Below, piece by piece: positions 1 to 9,300 of a stretch of DNA of 11,635 nt (positions are counted from its first letter, which is position 1; each line of letters starts with the position of its first letter). The stretch spans positions 1-11,635 of the forward strand of contig NAVB01001756.1 in the NCBI GenBank assembly GCA_002179805.1, in the 5' to 3' direction. Source of the stretch: Acanthamoeba lenticulata (Eukaryota > Discosea > Longamoebia > Acanthamoebidae). The translations under genes were made by a program, and so were the position numbers. Under the pieces are notes generated by a model, which saw only the letters and a program-made list of their open reading frames with translations, was not told the origin of the DNA and did not search any database.

Positions 1-64
1 TTTTTTCTTTCTTTCTTTTGTGAACTCAAACTCGAGTGGCAACTTACCTCACTGTTCCCCGCAG
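1..64 (+). promoter_or_regulatory. Probable 3' end of an intron (splice acceptor at 63-64)
   Basis: The left edge is T/C-rich (1-19). It is followed by a CTTAC branch-point-like motif at 43-47, whose A lies 18 nt before the acceptor, then ACTGTTCCCCGCAG, ending in CAG at 62-64. From position 65 the composition changes at once to the S-P-S-P-S-V-T-P style of the downstream protein, whereas the conceptual translation before it (Phe-rich, with Cys, Trp and Lys) is unlike anything else in the protein. This supports an intron/exon boundary here. The alternative is that the frame simply continues upstream. There is no promoter or TATA-like element I can support. Confidence 0.55.
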
Positions 65-318
65 CGAGTCCTTCGCCGTCGGTGACGCCCACCTCGACGG
101 TCTCCCCCACGGTGACGCCCTCGTCCTCACGCTCTGTCACTCCGAGTCGCTCACCGACCAGGAGCTTCACCCCATCTCGCACGCCCTCCGTCTCCGTCAC
201 TCCTTCGGTGTCCAACTCGCCCAGCTCCACCACGACTCCCACGATTAGCAGATCGCCCACTCCCTCTCTTACGCCTTCCCCTACCGCAACCATTTCCATC
301 ACGCCATCTCGCTCGCCC
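65..318 (+). other. N-terminal Ser/Thr/Pro/Arg-rich lead-in of the giant protein
   Basis: About 84 residues of irregular S/T/P sequence with scattered Arg (SRSPT, PSRTPS, SRSPTPS) precede the regular repeat. The T-V-T-P unit appears here only sporadically, and Ser is as frequent as Thr. The composition matches the linker after the array (10429-11031), so the regular array is flanked on both sides by the same kind of degenerate, probably O-glycosylated and unstructured sequence. This would fit the core having expanded inside an older S/T/P-rich region; that is an inference. Confidence 0.6.
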
Positions 319-3300
319 ACTGTAACACCAACAGTCACGCCAACTGTGACACCCTCTGTAACACCCACGGCCACGCCCACGGTGACGCCGACCCGAACCC
401 CAACGGTGACGCCTACGGTGACGCCAACCGTCACGCCTACCGTGACGCCAACAGTCACGCCCACTATGACACCGACTGTCACACCCTCTCCCTCTAGAAC
501 AGCCACAACCTCTCCCACGGTCACCCCGACCGCTACACCTTCAGTCACCCCAACGGCTTCACCTACGGTGACGCCAACCGTGACGCCCACGGTGACGCCC
601 ACAGTGACGCCCACCGTAACGCCTTCCCGTACGCCGACAGTTACCCCCACCGTCACACCGACGGTGACGCCCACTGTGACGCCTACTGTCACGCCTACCG
701 TGACGCCTACCGTGACGCCCACAGTGACTCCTACCGTCACGCCGACAGTCACACCCACTGTGACGCCTTCACGGACACCCACTGTAACGCCAACTGTCAC
801 GCCGACGATGACGCCCTCGGTTACACCCTCGGTCACACCTACCGTGACGCCCACAGTAACGCCCACGGTCACGCCCACGGTCACGCCCACCGTCACGCCG
901 ACAGTGACGCCCACGGTGACGCCTACTGTGACGCCGACTGTAACACCCACGGTGACGCCCACGGTCACGCCCACGGTGACCCCGACGGTTACACCCACCG
1001 TGACGCCCACCGTGACGCCTTCCCGTACGCCGACAGTTACCCCCACGGTTACACCAACAGTTACACCTACAGTAACGCCCACGGTAACACCTACTGTGAC
1101 GCCTACTGTGACGCCCACGGTCACACCCACTGTCACGCCTACTGTAACCCCCACAGTTACGCCTACCGTGACACCAACAGTGACGCCGACCGTCACACCC
1201 ACGGTGACGCCCACCGTGACGCCTTCCCGTACGCCGACAGTTACCCCCACGGTCACACCGACGGTGACACCCACGGTGACGCCAACAGTAACACCGACGG
1301 TGACGCCCACTGTCACGCCTACTGTCACGCCTACCGTGACGCCCACCGTGACGCCCACAGTTACGCCCACCGTGACGCCAACAGTGACGCCGACGGTCAC
1401 ACCCACTGTGACGCCTTCACGAACACCTACCGTAACGCCAACTGTCACGCCGACGATGACGCCCTCGGTTACACCCTCGGTCACACCCACGGTCACACCT
1501 ACCGTTACGCCCACTGTGACGCCGACGGTGACGCCCACTGTCACGCCAACGGTCACGCCCACGGTCACGCCCACCGTGACACCCACGGTCACGCCCACCG
1601 TTACGCCTTCCCGTACGCCGACAGTGACGCCCACGGTGACGCCCACCGTTACGCCTTCCCGTACGCCGACAGTTACACCTACGGTGACACCTACCGTAAC
1701 ACCAACGGTCACGCCTACAGTGACGCCTACAGTCACGCCGACGGTGACGCCCACTGTGACTCCTACCGTAACACCCACGGTCACGCCTACTGTTACGCCT
1801 TCACGGACGCCCACGGTAACTCCAACCGTAACACCGACAGTCACACCCACTGTTACGCCTTCACGGACGCCCACGGTAACTCCTACCGTGACGCCGACCG
1901 TGACGCCCTCAGTGACGCCCACAGTGACCCCGACGGTTACGCCGACAGTGACGCCGACAGTGACTCCTACTGTTACACCCACGGTTACTCCGACGGTGAC
2001 GCCAACAGTGACACCAACAATTACACCCACAGTAACGCCCACCGTTACTCCTTCCCGGACTCCTACAGTAACACCTACGGTGACGCCCACTGTTACGCCC
2101 ACAGTGACACCAACGGTTACGCCCACGGTAACGCCGACAGTGACGCCCACGGTGACGCCCACGGTGACGCCGACAGTTACACCCACTGTCACGCCCACGG
2201 TGACGCCCACTGTCACTCCTACCGTGACGCCCACTGTTACGCCCACAGTGACGCCCACGGTGACGCCCACAGTCACCCCTACGGTGACGCCGACCCTGAC
2301 TCCTACAGTGACGCCGACGGTGACGCCGACTGTAACACCAACAGTTACGCCCACCGTGACGCCCACTGTTACGCCAACAGTAACTCCTACAGTGACGCCC
2401 ACGGTCACTCCTACGGTTACTCCCACCGTGACGCCCACCAGAACACCAACTGTTACGCCCACTGTCACGCCAACTGTAACCCCTTCAGTCACGCCAACGG
2501 TGACACCCACCGTGACGCCCACTGTCACACCTACGGTCACGCCTACGGTGACTCCTACCGTGACGCCCACTGTGACGCCCACAATGACACCCACGGTGAC
2601 GCCAACTGTCACGCCGACCGTAACTCCTACAGTGACCCCCACAGTGACGCCGACCGTTACGCCCACTGTGACGCCGACTGTAACTCCCACCGTCACTCCC
2701 ACGGTCACGCCCACGGTGACGCCAACAGTGACGCCCACCGTGACTCCTACGGTGACGCCGACAGTGACCCCGACTGTTACGCCGACTGTTACTCCCACGG
2801 TGACACCCACCGTGACGCCCACTGTGACGCCCTCCGTTACGCCTACAGCGACGCCCACTGTAACACCCACAGTCACACCTACGGTCACTCCCACTGTCAC
2901 GCCGACCAGAACACCAACTGTCACGCCCACTGTCACGCCGACCGTAACGCCCACAGTGACCCCGACTGTGACGCCTACTGTGACGCCAACTGTAACACCC
3001 ACGGTGACTCCGACTGTCACGCCTACAGTGACACCTACGGTGACGCCTACAGTAACGCCCACGGTCACGCCGACTGTGACGCCCACAGTGACGCCTACCG
3101 TCACGCCGACAGTCACGCCCACCGTCACCCCAACTGTGACACCTACGGTGACGCCCACAGTTACCCCGACGGTGACGCCAACTGTTACGCCTACGGTCAC
3201 GCCGACAGTCACACCCACCGTGACGCCCACGGTCACTCCCACGGTGACGCCCACTGTCACGCCCACTGTCACGCCCACGGTCACGCCGACAGTCACACCC

Positions 3301-6300
3301 ACCGTGACGCCCACTGTAACGCCTACTGTCACGCCCACGGTGACACCTACGGTGACGCCTACAGTTACGCCGACAGTGACGCCCACGGTGACGCCCACGG
3401 TTACGCCTACCGTGACACCCACCGTCACGCCCACGGTGACGCCCAGTGTGACGCCCACAGTTACACCCACTGTCACTCCGACGGTCACGCCAACCGTGAC
3501 GCCTACCGTCACGCCGACACCGACCGTGACACCAACGGTGACACCTACTGTTACGCCGACGGTGACGCCCACTGTCACGCCTACACCTACTGTTACGCCG
3601 ACGGTCACTCCCACAGTGACCCCTACGGTGACTCCCACGGTGACACCCACTGTCACGCGGACGGTGACGCCCACTGTGACACCGACGGTCACTCCTACTG
3701 TCACGCCTACGGTGACTCCCACAGTGACTCCCACGGTGACGCCCACTGTCACCCCGACGTTGACGCCTACTGTCACGCCGACTGTAACGCCTACTGTCAC
3801 ACCGACGGTGACGCCCACTGTTACCCCTACAGTGACGCCCACGGTCACTCCAACCGTGACACCGACTGTGACACCTACTGTCACGCCGACGGTCACGCCA
3901 ACCGTGACGCCTACCGTCACGCCGACAGTGACGCCCACTGTGACACCCACCGCAACGCCAACTGTTACACCCACTGTGACGCCTACGGTGACTCCCACAG
4001 TGACGCCCACAGTGACGCCGACCGTCACGCCCACGGTATCGCCCACAGTGACGCCTACGATGACACCTACGGTCACTCCCACGGTTACACCTACGGTGAC
4101 GCCCACAGTTTCCCCAACTGTTACTCCTACCGTTACACCCACTGTAACGCCCACAGTCACGCCCACGGTGACGCCCACAGTCACTCCTACTGTCACGCCC
4201 ACTGTGACGCCCACGGTCACGCCGACAGTGACGCCCACTGTAACTCCCACAGTGACGCCGACAGTGACGCCGACTGTTACACCCACGGTTACGCCGACCG
4301 TGACGCCTACTGTCACGCCCACTGTGACGCCCACTGTGACGCCTACCGTTACACCCACGGTTACGCCGACGGTGACGCCAACAGTGACACCAACGGTTAC
4401 GCCCACGGTGACGCCGACCGTTACGCCCACAGTGACACCCACGGTCACACCCACTGTGACGCCTACTGTTACGCCAACAGTGACACCTACCGTGACGCCC
4501 ACAGTGACGCCGACGGTGACGCCCACAGTCACGCCATCAGCCACTCCTACCGTTACACCCACGGTCACTCCGACCGTCACGCCGACAGTTACGCCTACAG
4601 TGACCCCGACTGTAACTCCCACGGTCACGCCCACTGTGACGCCCACTGTGACGCCCACTGTCACTCCCACTGTCACGCCTACCGTGACGCCCACGGTCAC
4701 GCCAACAGTGACGCCGACAGTCACGCCCACGGTCACGCCTACCGTGACGCCGACGGTCACACCTACCGTGACGCCCACAGTAACGCCTACCGTGACGCCC
4801 ACAGTGACGCCGACGGTGACGCCCACAGTGACCCCCACCGTGACGCCGACGGTGACGCCCACAGTAACGCCTACCGTGACGCCCACTGTCACGCCGACGG
4901 TGACGCCCACAGTGACCCCTACCGTGACGCCCACTGTCACTCCTACCGTGACGCCTACGGTGACGCCGACAGTGACGCCTACTGTAACGCCGACCGTGAC
5001 GCCCACAGTCACGCCGACAGTCACACCAACGGTCACGCCGACCGTGACGCCCACTGTAACGCCCACGGTCACGCCGACTGTTACACCCACGTTGACCCCT
5101 ACCGTCACGCCCACTGTAACGCCCACCGTCACGCCAACAGTTACGCCGACCGTCACTCCTACTGTCACGCCTTCGGTGACGCCCACCGTTACGCCCACAG
5201 TCACTCCCACTGTCACACCGACGATCACGCCCACGGTCACGCCGACCGCCACGCCGACAGTGACGCCCACGGTAACGCCTACGGTGACGCCCACTGTGAC
5301 TCCCACGGTCACGCCCACAGTAACTCCAACTGTCTCACCTACCGTAACTCCGACTGTGACACCAACGGTGACGCCCACGGTCACGCCCACAATAACTCCG
5401 ACTGTCACGCCAACTGTAACCCCTACGGTCTCACCTACCGTCACTCCCACTGTTACACCAACGGTTACGCCCACAGTGACCCCCACTGTCACTCCAACCG
5501 TCACACCCACGGTGACGCCGACTGTCACGCCAACTGTCACACCGACTGTGACTCCTACCGTCACGCCCTCTGTAACGCCGACTGTCACACCTACCGTCAC
5601 GCCGACAGTGACCCCTACCGTGACGCCCACAGTGACGCCTACTGTAACGCCAACTGTGACTCCTACGGTAACGCCCACCGTCACACCCACCGTGACGCCC
5701 ACGCAAACACCCAGTGTCACGCCTTCGGCCACGCAAACGGCTACGCCGACGGTTACACCCACAGAGACTCCAAGCGTTACTCCTTCCGTCACGCCAACGA
5801 TGTCGGCAACAGTGCCGCCTACACCAACAGTCACGCCAACCTTGACGCCCACGGCCACACCGACGGTCACGCCCACGGTCACGCCAACGGTCACGCCCAC
5901 TGTCACGCCGACAGTCACGCCAACCGTCACGCCCACGGTTACACCCACCGTAACACCAACAATGACGCCAACAGTCACACCCACGGCCACGCCGACAGTG
6001 ACGCCCACGGTCACACCTACCGTGACGCCCACTGTTACGCCTACCGTCACGCCCACCGTAACACCAACAGTCACGCCCACGGTTACTCCTACTGTGACGC
6101 CCTCGGTGACGCCGACAGTGACACCCACGGTGACGCCGACAGTGACGCCCACGGTCACTCCTACCGTGACCCCGACCGTAACACCAACTGTCACGCCTAC
6201 AGTAACGCCAACCGTCACTCCTACGGTCACACCGACAGTGACACCGACAGTGACGCCCACTGTGACGCCCTCAGTCACGCCTACTGTTACCCCCACTGCG

Positions 6301-9300
6301 ACACCGACAGTGACCCCCACCGTAACACCAACGATCACGCCAACAGTGACACCCACGGCTACTCCTACTGAGACGCCCTCAGCGACTCCCAGTGTCACGC
6401 CTACGGTCACGCCGACAGTCACGCCCACGGTAACGCCGACCGTGTCACCTACCGTCACGCCCACGGTCACGCCGTCTGTTACGCCTAGCGTCTCGCCTAC
6501 TGTAACGCCTACCGTGACTCCTACCGTGACACCCACGGTGACGCCCACTGTGACTCCGACCGTTACTCCCACGGCCACGCCAACGGTCACACCCACGGTC
6601 TCACCAACAGTGACCCCGACTGTCACACCTACGGTGACACCTACCGTGACGCCATCAGTGACGCCTACCATGACGCCAACAGTCACGCCAACAGTGACGC
6701 CGACTGTCACGCCAACGGTCACTGTGACTCCTACGGTCACGCCCACAGTAACGCCTACGGGCACACCGACGGTTACCCCGACTGTGACGCCCACGGTCAC
6801 GCCCTCGGCCACGCCGACGGCCACGCCCACTGTCACACCCACAGTAACGCCCACGGTCACGCCCTCGGCCACGCCTTCTGTGTCGCCGACAGTGACACCC
6901 ACTGTGACGCCGACAGCGACGCCGACGGTCACTCCCACGGTCACGCCTACTGTGACACCGACGGTGACGCCAACTGTGACGCCGACAACGACGCCGACGG
7001 TCACTCCCACGGTCACGCCATCAGTTACGCCCAGTGTGACGCCCACAGTAACACCGACCGTCACGCCCACAGTGACACCCACGGTTACTCCTACCGTGAC
7101 CCCTTCGGTAACGCCAACTGTCACGCCAACCGTCACGCCCACGGTGACTCCTACGGTGACGCCGACAGTGACGCCCACCGTGACGCCCACAGTGACGCCA
7201 ACCGTGACGCCCACTGTGACGCCCACGGTCACGCCCACGGTCACGCCCACGGTGACTGCCACAGTAACGCCTACCGTTACACCGACCGTGACGCCAACCC
7301 TAACACCTACGGTGACGCCGACGCAAACTCCCAGCGTCACGCCGTCAGGAACGCCTACTGTAACACCGACGGTGACGCCCACGGTTACGCCTACCGAGAC
7401 ACCATCAGTGACGCCAACCGTGACGCCCACTGTGACGCCCACGGCCACGCCCACGGTCACACCCACAGTAACGCCGACAGTCACGCCCAGTGAGACGCCC
7501 TCGGCCACGCCCTCCGTGACGCCCACGGTGACGCCCACTGTCAGTCCTACTGTCACACCCTCCGTCACACCGACGGTGACGCCGACGGTGACGCCCACAG
7601 TCACACCGACGGTGACCCCCACCGTTACGCCCACTGTAACGCCCACGGTGACGCCCACTGTCACGCCCACAGTCACCCCTACTGTGACGCCCACGGTTAC
7701 GCCAACCGTGACGCCCAGTGTCACACCGACAGTCACACCGACCGTGACACCCACACTGACGCCTACGGTCTCGCCTACTGTGACGCCATCAGTCACGCCT
7801 ACCGTGACGCCAACAGTTACGCCAACAGTCACTCCGACTGTCACACCCACGATCACGGCAACTGTGACGCCTACCATCACGCCCACAGTGACGCCCACGG
7901 TCACTCCTACCGTGACCCCGACGGTAACACCAACTGTCACGCCCACGGCAACGCCTACAGTAACGCCAACCGTCACGCCCACGGCGACTCCTACGGTCAC
8001 ACCGACAGTGACACCGACGGTGACGCCCACTGTGACGCCCTCAGTCACGCCTACTGTTACCCCCACTGCGACACCGACAGTTACCCCCACCGTAACACCT
8101 ACGATCACGCCAACAGTGACACCCACGGCTACTCCTACTGAGACTCCCTCAGCGACTCCCAGTGTCACGCCTACTGTATCACCGACGGACACACCCACAG
8201 TTACCCCGACGGTGACGCCCACGGTGACGCCCTCGGCCACGCCTTCAGTGTCGCCAACGGTGACGCCCACAGTCACGCCCACAGTCTCCCCGACAGTTAC
8301 CCTGACTGTGACGCCGACAGTGACACCCACGGTGACGCCCACAGTCACGCCCACGGTGACGCCCAGCGTGACTCCATCAGTAACACCGACAGTTACTCCG
8401 ACAGTCACGCCGACCGTCACTCCTACAGTAACTCCTACCGTAACGCCCACGGTGACTCCATCCATGACGCCGACAGTCACGCCAACCGTCACGCCCACGG
8501 CTTCACCGACAGTGACGCCCACAGTAACGCCGACAGTTACCCCGACTGTCACGCCCACGGTTACTCCCACCGTCACGCCCACTTTTACACCAACGGTCAC
8601 ACCCACGGTCACGCCTACTGTTACGCCGACCGTGACCCCTACAGTCACGCCCACGGTTACTCCCACGGCCACGCCAACAGTAACGCCCACAGTCACTCCC
8701 ACAGTTACGCCTACGGGCACACCGACAGTTACCCCGACTGTGACGCCCACGGTGACGCCCTCGGCCACGCCGACGGTCACGCCCACCCTTACACCGACGG
8801 TCACGCCAACGGTCACGCCTACAGTCACGCCCACAGTGACTCCAACAGTGACGCCCACGGTAACACCCACCGTGACCCCGACAGTCACACCAACTGTCAC
8901 TCCCACAGTCACGCCCTCTGTTACGCCCACGGTGACTCCCACAGTGACGCCCACGGTTACTCCGACCGTGACTCCGACGGTTACGCCCACTGTCACTCCG
9001 ACTGTAACGCCAACTGCTACGCCAACACTGACGCCAACTGTAACGCCTACGGCAACACCCACTGTAACGCCTACGGTAACTCCCACGGTGACGCCTACTG
9101 TTACACCCACGGTCACACCTACGGTGACGCCAACCGTAACACCGACGGTGACGCCCACTGTAACGCCGACGCTCACGCCCACTGTTACTCCTACCGTCAC
9201 GCCCACTGTCACGCCTACCGTGACACCAACGGTTACGCCCACTGTAACGCCGACGGTCACGCCCACTGTGACCCCTACCGTCACGCCCACTGTCACGCCC

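Larger units (their letters stand above)
613..2064 (+). repeat. Ser-Arg-punctuated sub-block with higher-order repeat spacing
   Basis: Within the array the variant P-S-R-T-P occurs at Ser codons 625, 769, 1021, 1225, 1417, 1609, 1657, 1801, 1861 and 2053, and is absent from the rest of the core. All spacings are multiples of 12. A spacing of 192 bp recurs (1225 to 1417 to 1609 to 1801, and 1861 to 2053), and 144 bp occurs twice (625 to 769 and 1657 to 1801). The Ser-Arg codons also recur by type (TCC CGT versus TCA CGN), showing that blocks of about 16 units were copied as a group. The Arg residues add positive charge to an otherwise nearly uncharged stalk near its membrane-distal end. Confidence 0.8.

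Noticed and set aside
36..248. 70-codon + strand frame starting at GTG 36
   Set aside because: It overlaps the main frame out of register, starts inside the probable intron at a non-ATG codon, and its composition is that of the shifted S/T/P sequence.
5431..5736. 101-codon minus-strand frame
   Set aside because: It is the in-register antisense of T-V-T-P (Arg/Gly/His/Asp/Ser-rich). It starts only because a Gln codon CAA gives TTG, and ends at TCA of a Ser variant. Pure shadow.
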